A stretch of DNA of 64,000 nt from NCBI GenBank assembly GCA_038323475.1, contig JBBQHA010000001.1, positions 12,855 through 76,854 of the forward strand, written 5' to 3'. The notes beneath the pieces are model-generated. The model was given only the letters and a program-made list of their open reading frames with translations. It was not told where the DNA came from and ran no database searches. The position numbers were made by a program, and so were the translations under genes. Below are positions 51,374 to 59,589 of this stretch, in pieces. Positions within the stretch are counted from its first letter, which is position 1; each line of letters opens with the position of its first letter. The DNA comes from SZAS-103 sp038323475 (lineage in GTDB: Bacteria > Pseudomonadota > Gammaproteobacteria > Xanthomonadales > Xanthomonadaceae).

Positions 51374-52075
51374 TCATTTTCCTCCCGACGGCGGGGCTGC
51401 AGAAGGCGCCTGCGTAGGGGCAGCGGCGTCCTTCGCGGCGGTCTGCTGGGCGGCCAGTTCGGTATCGTCGAGATAACGATACGTCTTTACTGTGCCTTCC
51501 AGGGTCAGACTGCCATCCGCTGTGATCTTGCCCGTCTTTTCAGTCGGCTTCAGCGAGATGTCGTGCATGGTCAGGATGACTACGCGCGGCAGGGAAGCTA
51601 CGCCACTCATGAACGAGCCGAACTGGTGATAGGTACCCACCATCCGCAGCTGGATCGGCTTTTCCGCATAGAACTCCTGCGGTGTTTCGGGCCCTGGCTG
51701 GAACAGCTCGTTCACGATTCCGGTTGCCAGTGCGGTCTGCGAAATGTCGACGATCAAGTCGGGCATTTCCGTCTTGCTGGGCAACTGGCGCATCATCTGC
51801 TGCAGCATCTCTTCCATCTGCGCAAGCTGGATCTTCAGCGGTTCCAGATTTGCAGCGCGGCCTTGCTTGGTTTCAAAAGTCTCTTTCAGCGAAACCTCGG
51901 TCCTTTCCAGGCCAGCCAGGGTTTCGCGCTTGTCGCTGACCGAAACGTAGTAGAACAACCCGAGGATGAGCGCCGCCACTAAACCGCAAGCCGTGATCTT
52001 CAGACCACCCGGCCACGCACCCATGTTGTTGAAATCGATGTTGCCGATGTCGAAAGGTTTCTTCTTGGTGCTCAC
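51374..52075 (-). CDS. pilO: Type IV pilus assembly protein PilO
   Basis: 233 residues: a short cytoplasmic lead (STKKKPFDIGNIDFNN), one membrane segment (ITACGLVAALILGLFYYVSV), a coiled coil (about 45-100) and a ferredoxin-like periplasmic domain. A Pro/Ala tail ends the protein. It pairs with PilN in the alignment complex. The start is GTG 52075, overlapping the pilN stop (GTGA). Confidence 0.95.
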   Translation of the reverse strand: MSTKKKPFDIGNIDFNNMGAWPGGLKITACGLVAALILGLFYYVSVSDKRETLAGLERTEVSLKETFETKQGRAANLEPLKIQLAQMEEMLQQMMRQLPSKTEMPDLIVDISQTALATGIVNELFQPGPETPQEFYAEKPIQLRMVGTYHQFGSFMSGVASLPRVVILTMHDISLKPTEKTGKITADGSLTLEGTVKTYRYLDDTELAAQQTAAKDAAAPTQAPSAAPPSGGK

Positions 52076-52797
52076 GGGGTCGCCCCTCCCTTGCTGCTGG
52101 AAGCCGGCGCCGGTGCAGGCGCGGTCGTAGCCGGCGCTGGCATCGGTGGCGGCGCCCCGGTCGCCGGAGTCGACGCCGGCGTGGTCGCGGGAGTATCCAT
52201 CTCGGGCTTGCCATCCGCTCCGAGCACCGGCTGACCGTCAGGCCCGATCTTCTGACCCGGTTTATGCAAGGTCAACGACAGATTGAACATGTACGGCAAG
52301 GTCTTGTCGTCGCCCGTGGCCTCGATGACCGACAGGTCGGGATTGGTCATCCAACCCGACGCCTCGATGTTGCGCATGTAGGCGCTGACCCGCGCATTGG
52401 ATTGCGACTGGCCCTCGAGTGTCAGTTTGTCGCCTTCCTGCTTGATCGACTTCAGCCTGACGCCTTCGGGGATCGTGCGCACCAGTTCGTCGAACAGGTG
52501 GACCATCGACGAGCGGTTGGCCTGGAGCCCTTCAATTACATCCTTGCGACGCAGGAGGGTATCCCTCTTAGCATCAAGTTCCTCGATTTCCTTGATCTTG
52601 GCATCGAGTTCGGTGATCCGCTCGTTGAGGTAGGCATTGCGCTTGTTCTGGCCATCGATCTGGCCGTTGTAGTAGAGGTAAACCACTACGCACAACACCA
52701 CTGCGATGAACGCGGTACCGCCGAGGAGTGTGTAAAACTCCTGCTGGCGGGCTTTGCGGCGCTCGGCGCGCCACGGTAGGAGATTGACCTTGGCCAT
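52072..52797 (-). CDS. pilN: Type IV pilus assembly protein PilN
   Basis: 241 residues. The conserved N-terminal INLLPW-type motif, here KVNLLPWRAERR, binds PilM in the cytoplasm; a membrane segment (LLGGTAFIAVVLCVVVYLYY), a coiled coil and a periplasmic domain follow. The last 50 residues are an unusual Pro/Ala/Thr-rich tail, an extension relative to typical PilN (about 190 residues). The start shares an A with the pilM stop. Confidence 0.95.
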   Translation of the reverse strand: MAKVNLLPWRAERRKARQQEFYTLLGGTAFIAVVLCVVVYLYYNGQIDGQNKRNAYLNERITELDAKIKEIEELDAKRDTLLRRKDVIEGLQANRSSMVHLFDELVRTIPEGVRLKSIKQEGDKLTLEGQSQSNARVSAYMRNIEASGWMTNPDLSVIEATGDDKTLPYMFNLSLTLHKPGQKIGPDGQPVLGADGKPEMDTPATTPASTPATGAPPPMPAPATTAPAPAPASSSKGGATP

Positions 52798-53855
52798 CAG
52801 TCGAAACTCCTCAGGGCTAGGCCGCAGGCGATCATCAGCGCGGGCGCATCCTGCGCAAGCGCATTGGCCTGCACGCGTGGACCGAGCGACATGTTCGCGA
52901 GCGGGTTGGCGATCAGGGTCGGCACGCCGAGTTGCTCCTCGATCATGCCGGCCATGCCGGCGATCGAAGCGCATCCGCCGGCCAAGACGATCTGGTCGAC
53001 GCGGTTGAACTCGCTGCCAGCGTAGAAGAACTGCAACAGGCGGCTGATCTGCTGGACCATCGCTTCCTTGAACGGCTCCAGCACCTCGACCTCGTAGCTT
53101 TCAGGCAATCCGCCCTGACGCTTGGCCAGGCCAGCTTCCTCGTAATTGAGTCCGTAGCGGCGCATCACCTCGTCGGTGAGCTGCTTGCCGCCGAACGTCT
53201 GTTCACGCGTGTAAATGCTGCGCTGGTCGCGCAACACGTTGAGCGTGGTGACGGTGGCGCCGACGTCCACGAGCGCGACCAATCCGTCCTTGGGGACGGA
53301 GAGCTGGTCGGCGATCAGGCGGAAGGCGTTTTCCATCGCGAAGGCTTCGACATCCATCTTCGCTGCCGTCAACCCGCCCATTTCCAGCGCGGACTGCCGC
53401 AATTCGACGTTTTCCGAACGCGACGCGACCAGCAGCACCTGCAGGACGTCGGGGTTGCCTGGCATCGGGCCGAGCACCTCGAAGTCCATGCTGACTTCGT
53501 CGATCGGGTACGGGATGTATTGCGCGGCGTCGTACTGGATCTGGTCTTCCAGCGCGTCCTCATCGAGGTTGGCTGGCATCGTGATCAGTTTGGTGATCAC
53601 CGCCGATCCCGCCACCGCAGCAGCGGCGTGTTTGGCCCGCGTACCGGAACGGCTGACGGCGCGCTTGATCGCGTCGCCGATCGCCTCGACCTCGACGATG
53701 GATTTCTCGACCACCGCATTCGACGGCAAGGGCTCGACCGCGTAGTGCTCAACGCGATAGCGCCCGCCGCTCTGGCTCAGTTGAAGGAGCTTGATCGCGG
53801 TGGAGCTGATGTCGACGCCGACGAGCGGCGCCTGAGTTTTTCCGAAGAGACCCAC
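52797..53855 (-). CDS. pilM: Type IV pilus assembly protein PilM
   Basis: 352 residues, actin-like ATPase fold (LVGVDISSTAIKLLQL at residues 11-26; ALVDVGATVTTLNVLRD; QIVLAGGCASIAGM). It anchors PilN on the cytoplasmic side. The start is GTG 53855 with GGGGAG five bases upstream; an ATG eight codons earlier lies before that ribosome site and is rejected. It opens the pilMNOPQ operon, divergent from the PBP1a gene. Confidence 0.96.
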   Translation of the reverse strand: MGLFGKTQAPLVGVDISSTAIKLLQLSQSGGRYRVEHYAVEPLPSNAVVEKSIVEVEAIGDAIKRAVSRSGTRAKHAAAAVAGSAVITKLITMPANLDEDALEDQIQYDAAQYIPYPIDEVSMDFEVLGPMPGNPDVLQVLLVASRSENVELRQSALEMGGLTAAKMDVEAFAMENAFRLIADQLSVPKDGLVALVDVGATVTTLNVLRDQRSIYTREQTFGGKQLTDEVMRRYGLNYEEAGLAKRQGGLPESYEVEVLEPFKEAMVQQISRLLQFFYAGSEFNRVDQIVLAGGCASIAGMAGMIEEQLGVPTLIANPLANMSLGPRVQANALAQDAPALMIACGLALRSFD

Positions 53856-53910
53856 GGTTTCTCCCCTTCCTGCGGGCATTTAGCGGCAATACGTGCACCG
53901 CTGCATTAAA

Positions 53911-53939
53911 TTAATAACGATTTGCTTACGAAATAGCAA
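53911..53939 (-). promoter_or_regulatory. Predicted sigma-70 promoter of pilMNOPQ
   Basis: In the only AT-rich stretch of the pilM-ponA intergenic region, minus-strand TTGCTA (53939-53934) and TATTAA (53916-53911) are 17 bases apart. Each matches its consensus at four of six positions. The -10 lies 56 bases before the GTG start. Confidence 0.45.
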
Positions 53940-54053
53940 CAGGCAGCGTAAAAAAAAGTCGCCGATGCGCTTCGATAGCCCCCAAGGAATGCCCCACCTC
54001 CCCCTGAAGGCGTAACGTCCCCGCCCGATCCCCTGAGCATGCCGCCCACGTTC

Positions 54054-54059
54054 TATACT
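54054..54059 (+). promoter_or_regulatory. Predicted -10 box of the PBP1a gene
   Basis: TATACT lies 42 bases before the PBP1a ATG. No good -35 hexamer is visible 16-18 bases upstream, so the promoter may need an activator. Confidence 0.35.
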
Positions 54060-54100
54060 CCTTCGCACTACCCTCTGTAAACCTCTGGAAGCTCCCAAGG

Positions 54101-56749
54101 ATGGCCCGACTCCTCCGCTGGCTCCGCCGCGCGATCTACGCAGGCCTCGTTTTTCTCGTCCTCGGCGCGTCTGCGCTGGGGGTTCTGTACTGGTTGCTCG
54201 TTCCCCGACTGCCCGATGTCGAGGGCTTGCGGCACGTCGAGATGCAGTTGCCGATGAACGTGTATTCGCGCGAAGGGCGGCTGATTGCGCAGTTCGGCGA
54301 GGTCCGCCGCTACCCGATCCGCATCCAGGACGTCCCCATTCACCTCAAGCGCGCGTTCCTCGCGGTCGAGGACGCGCGCTTCTACGAACATGCCGGCGTG
54401 GACTGGCGCGGCATCACCCGCGCGGTCTGGCTGCTGGCGACCACCCACGGACACCGCGTGCCAGGCGGCAGCACGATCAACCAGCAGGTCGTCAAGCAGT
54501 TCTTCCTCAGCAACGAATACAGCTACACCCGGAAGCTGACCGAGATCGCGCTGGCGCTGAAGATCGAGCGCGAACTGACCAAGGACCAGATCTTCGAGCT
54601 CTACCTCAACAAGAGCTTCTTCGGCAATCGCGCGTACGGCGTCGCCGCCGGCGCCGAGTACTACTACGGCAAGAAGCTCGACCAGCTCACGCTCGCCGAA
54701 TCCGCATCGCTCGCGGCGATCCCCAAGTTTCCGTCCAGCGGCAATCCGCTGTCGAACCCGGACCGTGCCAAGGAACGCCGCGACTACATCCTCGACCGCA
54801 TGTTCGAGCTGCACTTCATCAGCGACGTCGAACGCCGCGCCGCGCAGGCAGAAAAGCCGCACGCCGCGCCGCACGAGCCGCCAGTGGAAGTCGAGGCGCC
54901 GTACGTCGCGGAGATGGTCCGCCAGGCGATGCTCGACCGCTACGGCAGCGATGCGCTCAACCGCGGCTACCGCGTCTACACCACGATCGATGCGGGCAAG
55001 CAGGCCGCCGCCAACCTCGCATTGCGCAACGACCTGCTCGTGTACGACCGCCGCCATGGCTATCGCGGTCCGGAAGCGAAGCTCGACCTCAACGCCGAAG
55101 CCGATCGCGCCGCCCTGGTCCAGAAAGTGCTTGCGCGCGGGATCTTCGGCGGCCTGCTGCCGGCCGTCGTGCTGGAGGCCGGCGACAAGGATGCGCGCGT
55201 GCTGCTCGGCGATGGCCAGGAAATCACGCTCGACCTGGAAGCGGTGCGCTGGGCGATCGCCCCGGGCAAGCCGCCACGCGTCAATGCGCTGCTCGCGCGC
55301 GGCGATGTGATCCGGGTACTGCCGATCACCAAATACGACCAGGAAAAAGCCGTGCAGATCGCCGCCGCCAGCAAGATCCGCGGCAAGGTCGACGCCGACA
55401 AGATTCCGCCGCTGCCGATGGCCGAGCCGGATGGGGACAAGATCGTCGCCTACCAGATCAATGAGGTCCCGAAGGCGCAGGCCGCGCTCGTCTCGCTGGA
55501 GCCTGAAGACGGCTCCCTGCGCGCGCTGGTAGGCGGTTTCAGCTTCGCGCAGAGCAAATTCAACCGGGCGACGCAGTCGTTGCGCCAGCCCGGATCGAGC
55601 TTCAAGCCCTTCATCTACGCAGCGGCCTTCGAACGCGGCTTCTCGCCGGCCTCGATCGTGCTCGACGCGCCGGTCGTCTTCACCGACCGCTCGACCGGCA
55701 AGTCGTGGCGGCCGCAGAACGACAACGGCACCTTCGCCGGCCCGATCCGACTGCGCGAGGCGCTGGTGCAGTCGCGCAACCTGGTGTCGGTGCGCCTGCT
55801 CGATGCGATCGGGGTGGATTTCGCGCGCAAATACATCCAGAACTTCGGCTTCACCGAAGCCAGCCTGCCGCCGAACCTGTCGATGTCGCTCGGCACCGCG
55901 TCGGTACCGCCGATGTGGATGGCGCGCGGCTACACGGTCTTCGCCAATGGCGGGTTCCTGGTCGAACCCTACTTCATCGACAGGGTGGTGGACCGCGATG
56001 GCGTGACCATCTCGCGCGCACATCCGGTGCGGGCCTGCCAGGGCTGTGTCGAGCGCGTCCAGCAGGATCAGGCCGTGTCGAGCGTGGTGGATGGCTTCGA
56101 CCTCGGCCCGGTGTCGACAGCCCCGCCCACGGATGCGGATGCGCCGCCCGCTACGGCATCCAGCGCGGGCACGCCGCTCCCGCCGGTTCCGGCGCCAGTA
56201 GCGGTCGTAGTGCCGCCGGTCGACCCGGATTTCGTCGGGCCGCCATCGGCGTTCCCTGCGCACCGGGCGATCGACGAACGCACCGCTTTCCTGCTCATCT
56301 CGATGATGCGCGACGTGGTCCATCGCGGCACCGGCACGCCGGCGCTGGTGCTCCACCGCGAGGACATCGGCGGCAAGACCGGCACCACCAACGACATGCG
56401 CGACGCATGGTTCTCCGGCTTCGGCGGCCACCTGGTCACGACCGTGTGGGTGGGCATGGACGATTTCTCCACCCTCGGGCATGGCGAGTTCGGCGCGCGC
56501 GCCGCACTGCCAATCTGGATCGACTACATGCGCGTGGCGCTGAACGACGTGCCGTTGCGCACATTCGACCCGCCACCGGGCATCGTGACCGTACAGATCG
56601 ACCGCGGCAGCGGCAGGATCCTGCCGGCGGGCTCGACGGGCGGGATGGAGGAATACTTCAAGGCCGAAGAGCTGGAGCGCTTCCAGAACGAAGTGCCGGG
56701 CACGGCCGATACGACCACCACCAGCGAAGACGCTTTTGATATCTTCTGA
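54101..56749 (+). CDS. mrcA: Class A penicillin-binding protein 1A
   Basis: 882 residues. A membrane anchor (AGLVFLVLGASALGVLYWLL) is followed by the GT51 transglycosylase (EDARFYEHAGVDWRGI; GGSTINQQVVKQFFLS), an OB/linker domain and the transpeptidase with SSFK (catalytic Ser499), the SRN motif and GGKTGTTND (Lys759). A Pro/Ala-rich insert (about 670-715) lies inside the transpeptidase region. It polymerises and cross-links peptidoglycan. The ponA/mrcA gene is commonly divergent from pilM in gammaproteobacteria, as here. Predicted ATG 54101 has a weak ribosome site (AAGG). Confidence 0.96.
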   Translation: MARLLRWLRRAIYAGLVFLVLGASALGVLYWLLVPRLPDVEGLRHVEMQLPMNVYSREGRLIAQFGEVRRYPIRIQDVPIHLKRAFLAVEDARFYEHAGVDWRGITRAVWLLATTHGHRVPGGSTINQQVVKQFFLSNEYSYTRKLTEIALALKIERELTKDQIFELYLNKSFFGNRAYGVAAGAEYYYGKKLDQLTLAESASLAAIPKFPSSGNPLSNPDRAKERRDYILDRMFELHFISDVERRAAQAEKPHAAPHEPPVEVEAPYVAEMVRQAMLDRYGSDALNRGYRVYTTIDAGKQAAANLALRNDLLVYDRRHGYRGPEAKLDLNAEADRAALVQKVLARGIFGGLLPAVVLEAGDKDARVLLGDGQEITLDLEAVRWAIAPGKPPRVNALLARGDVIRVLPITKYDQEKAVQIAAASKIRGKVDADKIPPLPMAEPDGDKIVAYQINEVPKAQAALVSLEPEDGSLRALVGGFSFAQSKFNRATQSLRQPGSSFKPFIYAAAFERGFSPASIVLDAPVVFTDRSTGKSWRPQNDNGTFAGPIRLREALVQSRNLVSVRLLDAIGVDFARKYIQNFGFTEASLPPNLSMSLGTASVPPMWMARGYTVFANGGFLVEPYFIDRVVDRDGVTISRAHPVRACQGCVERVQQDQAVSSVVDGFDLGPVSTAPPTDADAPPATASSAGTPLPPVPAPVAVVVPPVDPDFVGPPSAFPAHRAIDERTAFLLISMMRDVVHRGTGTPALVLHREDIGGKTGTTNDMRDAWFSGFGGHLVTTVWVGMDDFSTLGHGEFGARAALPIWIDYMRVALNDVPLRTFDPPPGIVTVQIDRGSGRILPAGSTGGMEEYFKAEELERFQNEVPGTADTTTTSEDAFDIF

Positions 56750-56815
56750 GCGCCGGCGCATCGCCGGCCCCGCGCGACGCCGGTCGAGCGGGTCGTGCTG
56801 CTCCGGAGGCCGCGC

Positions 56816-57469
56816 ATGCGACACGCCCCTGGCTCTGCCCGACATGCCCACGCCGTCACCCATACGGAAACCCGTACCCGCGAGCGTCGCCAGCGCCTCG
56901 CGATCGAGGCCGCCCGCCTGATCAGCGAGGGCGGCATCCGCGACTACCACCTCGCCAAGCGCAAGGCGGCCGAGCGGCTTGGCATCCACGACGATGCCTC
57001 GCTGCCGCGCAACAGCGAGATCCAGGAGGCCCTGCGCGACTACCAGAGGCTGTTTCTCGCGCAATCCCAGCCGCAACTGCTGCGCGGGCGCCGCGAGGCC
57101 GCAGCGCGCGCGCTGGCGTTCTTCGGAGCATTCGAACCACGCCTCGTCGGCGCCGTGCTGGAAGGAACTGCCGATGCGCATTCGGCGGTCTGCCTGCACC
57201 TGCACACCGACGAGGCCGAACGCATCCCGGTGTTTCTTGCCGAGCAGGGCATCCCGGCGGAAGCGTCCAGCCGACGCGTCCGCCTCGACCGCGACCGCAA
57301 TACCGACGTGACGGTCTGGCTGTTCGCAGCCGACGACCTGCCCTTCGACATCACCGTGCTGCCGCGCGATGCGCTGCGCCAGGCGCCGCTGGACCGGATC
57401 GACGAGAAGCCGATGCGGCGCGCGTCGCTGGCCGCGGTGCGGGAATTGCTGGACGACGAGGATTGCTGA
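56816..57469 (+). CDS. Conserved hypothetical protein
   Basis: 217 residues, soluble. The N-terminal part (TRERRQRLAIEAARLISEGG; HLAKRKAAERLGIHDDASLP) is basic and helical and resembles a DNA- or RNA-binding helical bundle. The C-terminal part (AVCLHLHTDEAERIPVFLAE; VTVWLFAADDLPFDITVLPR) is alpha/beta. From memory, similar proteins accompany PBP1a in Xanthomonadales, but no function is known to me. ATG 56816 follows GGAGG by five bases; the frame continues upstream without a better start. Confidence 0.75.
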   Translation: MRHAPGSARHAHAVTHTETRTRERRQRLAIEAARLISEGGIRDYHLAKRKAAERLGIHDDASLPRNSEIQEALRDYQRLFLAQSQPQLLRGRREAAARALAFFGAFEPRLVGAVLEGTADAHSAVCLHLHTDEAERIPVFLAEQGIPAEASSRRVRLDRDRNTDVTVWLFAADDLPFDITVLPRDALRQAPLDRIDEKPMRRASLAAVRELLDDEDC

Positions 57470-57654
57470 TCCGGGTCGTGGTCATTGCTGAGGCGGGCGC
57501 GCTGTGGGCTTCCGTCTCCGGCCCTGCCGGGCGTTCTTCGCCACGCCAGATGCCACTGGCATGTCACCAGATCTGGCTCATCACCCGGCCCGTCGGCATA
57601 GCCGCCGGGCGTTCTTCAGGCCGCGAGCCGATGGCTCGCAAACGGCCTTCATCA

Positions 57655-57675
57655 CCCCGCATCGCGGGGCTTTTC
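57655..57675 (+). terminator. Plus-strand terminator-like hairpin
   Basis: CCCCGC-ATC-GCGGGG (57655-57669) followed by CTTTTC. It serves the plus-strand unit ending at 57469 and also lies 18 bases past the convergent gltA stop. Confidence 0.6.
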
Positions 57676-57692
57676 CCTGGTCGTGCCAGCGG

Positions 57693-58988
57693 TCAGCGCG
57701 TATCGATCGGGGTGAAATCGCGTGGCGTTGCGCCGACATAGACCTGGCGCGGCCGGCCGATCTTGCCGTCGGGCTCGTTCTGCTGCTCCAGCCAGTGCGA
57801 GACCCAGCCGGCCGTGCGCGCGATCGCGAACATCACGGTGAACATCTCGGTCGGGATGTTCAGCGCCTTGTAGATGATCCCCGAGTAGAAATCCACGTTC
57901 GGATACAGCTTGCGCGAGATGAAATAGTCGTCCTTCAGGGCGGCTTCCTCGAGCTTCAGCGCGACCTCGAGCATCGGGTCGTTGACGCCGAGGTCCTCGA
58001 GCACCTTGTGGGTCATTTCGCGGATGATCGTCGCGCGCGGATCGAAATTCTTGTAGACGCGATGGCCGAAACCCATCAGCCGGAACCCCGACGCCTTGTC
58101 CTTCGCTCGCGCCACGGCCTTGCCCACGTCCTCCGGGCGGCCGATCTCGCCGAGCATCTTCAACACCGCCTCGTTCGCGCCCCCGTGCGCCGGCCCCCAC
58201 AGGGCGGCAACGCCAGCCGACACGCAGGCGTAAGGATTGGCGCCGGTCGAACCAACCAGGCGCACCGTCGATGTCGAAGCGTTCTGCTCGTGGTCGGCGT
58301 GCAGGATGAACAGCAGGTCGAGCGCCTTGGCGACGATCGGCTTCAACTGCAACGGCTCGCTGGGCACCTCGAACATCATGTGCAGGAAGCGGTCGACGTA
58401 TTCGAGATTGTTGCGCGGATAGCGCAGCGGCCAGCCGATCGAATAGCGATAGCAGGCCGCGGCGATCGTCGGCACCTTGGCGAGCAGGCGGATCGCTGCA
58501 AGCCGGCGCACTTCCGGATCTTCAAGATCGAGCCCGTGATGATAGAACGCCGCCAGCGACCCGACCATGCCGGTCAACATCGCCATCGGGTGCGCGTCGT
58601 GGCGGAAGCCGTACAGGAAGTTGCGGAAGGCCTCGTGCATCATCGTGTGATGCGTGACCTCGTGCTCGAACTTCGCGAACTCCTGGGTGTTCGGCAATTC
58701 GCCGTTCATCAGCAGGTAGCTGACTTCGAGGAAGTTGGAATGCTTGGCCAGCTGTTCGTTCGGGTAGCCGCGGTACATCAGCACGCCGGCGTCGCCATCG
58801 ATGTAGGTGATCGCGGACTTGCAACTCGCGGTCGCGGTGAAGCCCGAATCGAAGGTGAAATGACCCGTGGCGCCCGGCAGCTTGGTGATGTCGATGCACG
58901 ACGGCCCCATGCTGCCCGGGACCAACGGCAGTTCGACCGACTTGCCGGACGCGGCATCGCTCAGCATCACGCTCTTGCTATCGGACAC
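57693..58988 (-). CDS. gltA: Citrate synthase
   Basis: 431 residues, type II hexameric class. Catalytic residues are visible in ILHADHEQNAST (His), GPAHGGANEAVLKML (His) and VDFYSGIIYKAL (Asp). It condenses oxaloacetate and acetyl-CoA to citrate. ATG 58988 starts MSDSKSVML, as usual for the family. The promoter region (58989-59221) holds an extended -10. Confidence 0.98.
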   Translation of the reverse strand: MSDSKSVMLSDAASGKSVELPLVPGSMGPSCIDITKLPGATGHFTFDSGFTATASCKSAITYIDGDAGVLMYRGYPNEQLAKHSNFLEVSYLLMNGELPNTQEFAKFEHEVTHHTMMHEAFRNFLYGFRHDAHPMAMLTGMVGSLAAFYHHGLDLEDPEVRRLAAIRLLAKVPTIAAACYRYSIGWPLRYPRNNLEYVDRFLHMMFEVPSEPLQLKPIVAKALDLLFILHADHEQNASTSTVRLVGSTGANPYACVSAGVAALWGPAHGGANEAVLKMLGEIGRPEDVGKAVARAKDKASGFRLMGFGHRVYKNFDPRATIIREMTHKVLEDLGVNDPMLEVALKLEEAALKDDYFISRKLYPNVDFYSGIIYKALNIPTEMFTVMFAIARTAGWVSHWLEQQNEPDGKIGRPRQVYVGATPRDFTPIDTR

Positions 58989-59092
58989 GTGGATCTCCTT
59001 GCTGGAATCGTCTGCACGCGCAATCTGCGCGGCCGGAAACGGTCCGGGCGTGTCGATCAGGACGCGTGCCGGGGCCGTCTATTCGAGCAGGA

Positions 59093-59098
59093 ATTATC
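59093..59098 (-). promoter_or_regulatory. Extended -10 promoter element of gltA
   Basis: Minus-strand TGTGATAAT contains GATAAT (59098-59093) preceded by TGT, an extended -10. It lies 105 bases before the gltA start. No clear -35 is seen, as is common for this promoter class. Confidence 0.4.
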
Positions 59099-59221
59099 AC
59101 ACAGCCACTGCGCGAAGGTCAGTGGCCGCGGGCCGTCGGATTGCGACGTGCGTCGCAGACGGACGAATCTTCCGTAATGGGCGAGGCCGCGCGGCGGCAA
59201 TGGCGGCCGCGCGACAGGAAA

Positions 59222-59464
59222 TTACTTCTGGTAACGCTTGCGGAAGCGGTCGACGCGGCCGCTGGTGTCCATCATCTTCTGCTTGCCCGTGTAGAACGGG
59301 TGCGAATGCGAGGACACTTCGATCTTGATCAGCGGGTATTCGTTGCCGTCTTCCCACTTCACGGTTTCCTTGCTGCCCAGCGTGGAGCGCGGAAGGATGG
59401 CGAAGTCGGAGGTCACGTCCTGGAACACGACCGGACGGTAGTTCGGATGGATATCGGCTTTCAC
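59222..59464 (-). CDS. rpmE2: 50S ribosomal protein L31 type B
   Basis: 80 residues: MKADIHPNYRPVVFQDVTSD with FYTGKQKMMDTSGRVDRFRK near the end. The zinc CxxC motif of L31 type A is absent, which defines type B. It is a late-assembled large-subunit protein that helps bridge the subunits. The start is GTG 59464 (AAGGCG upstream). No Zur box was recognised. Confidence 0.95.
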   Translation of the reverse strand: MKADIHPNYRPVVFQDVTSDFAILPRSTLGSKETVKWEDGNEYPLIKIEVSSHSHPFYTGKQKMMDTSGRVDRFRKRYQK

Positions 59465-59500
59465 GGAAAGCGCCTTGCGAAGTGACGGGAAAAGACGATC

Positions 59501-59530
59501 ATTCTAGCCGTTCGAGCCGCCCCGCCGCAA
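59501..59530 (-). promoter_or_regulatory. Predicted promoter of rpmE2
   Basis: Minus-strand TTGCGG (59530-59525), an 18-base spacer and TAGAAT (59506-59501), 37 bases before the GTG start. The -10 matches five of six consensus positions. Confidence 0.45.
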
Positions 59531-59589
59531 GTTCGACTCCTTTCCGCACCGCAGGGATGCCCGCAACCGGACCCCCGCAGGCAGCCGGA

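Noticed and set aside
54068..57205. 1045-residue minus-strand open frame opposite the PBP1a gene
   Set aside because: It is the mirror of a highly GC-biased coding frame; PBP1a on the plus strand has all catalytic motifs and the mirror has no domain or ribosome site.
57526..57617. Direct repeat GCCGGGCGTTCTTC (57526 and 57604)
   Set aside because: Two copies 78 bases apart in a non-coding stretch; too short and without flanking features to call a mobile or regulatory element.
59528..59545. GTTCGACTCC, resembling a tRNA T-loop, before rpmE2
   Set aside because: Flanking bases do not form a T-stem, and no acceptor or anticodon arm is present.
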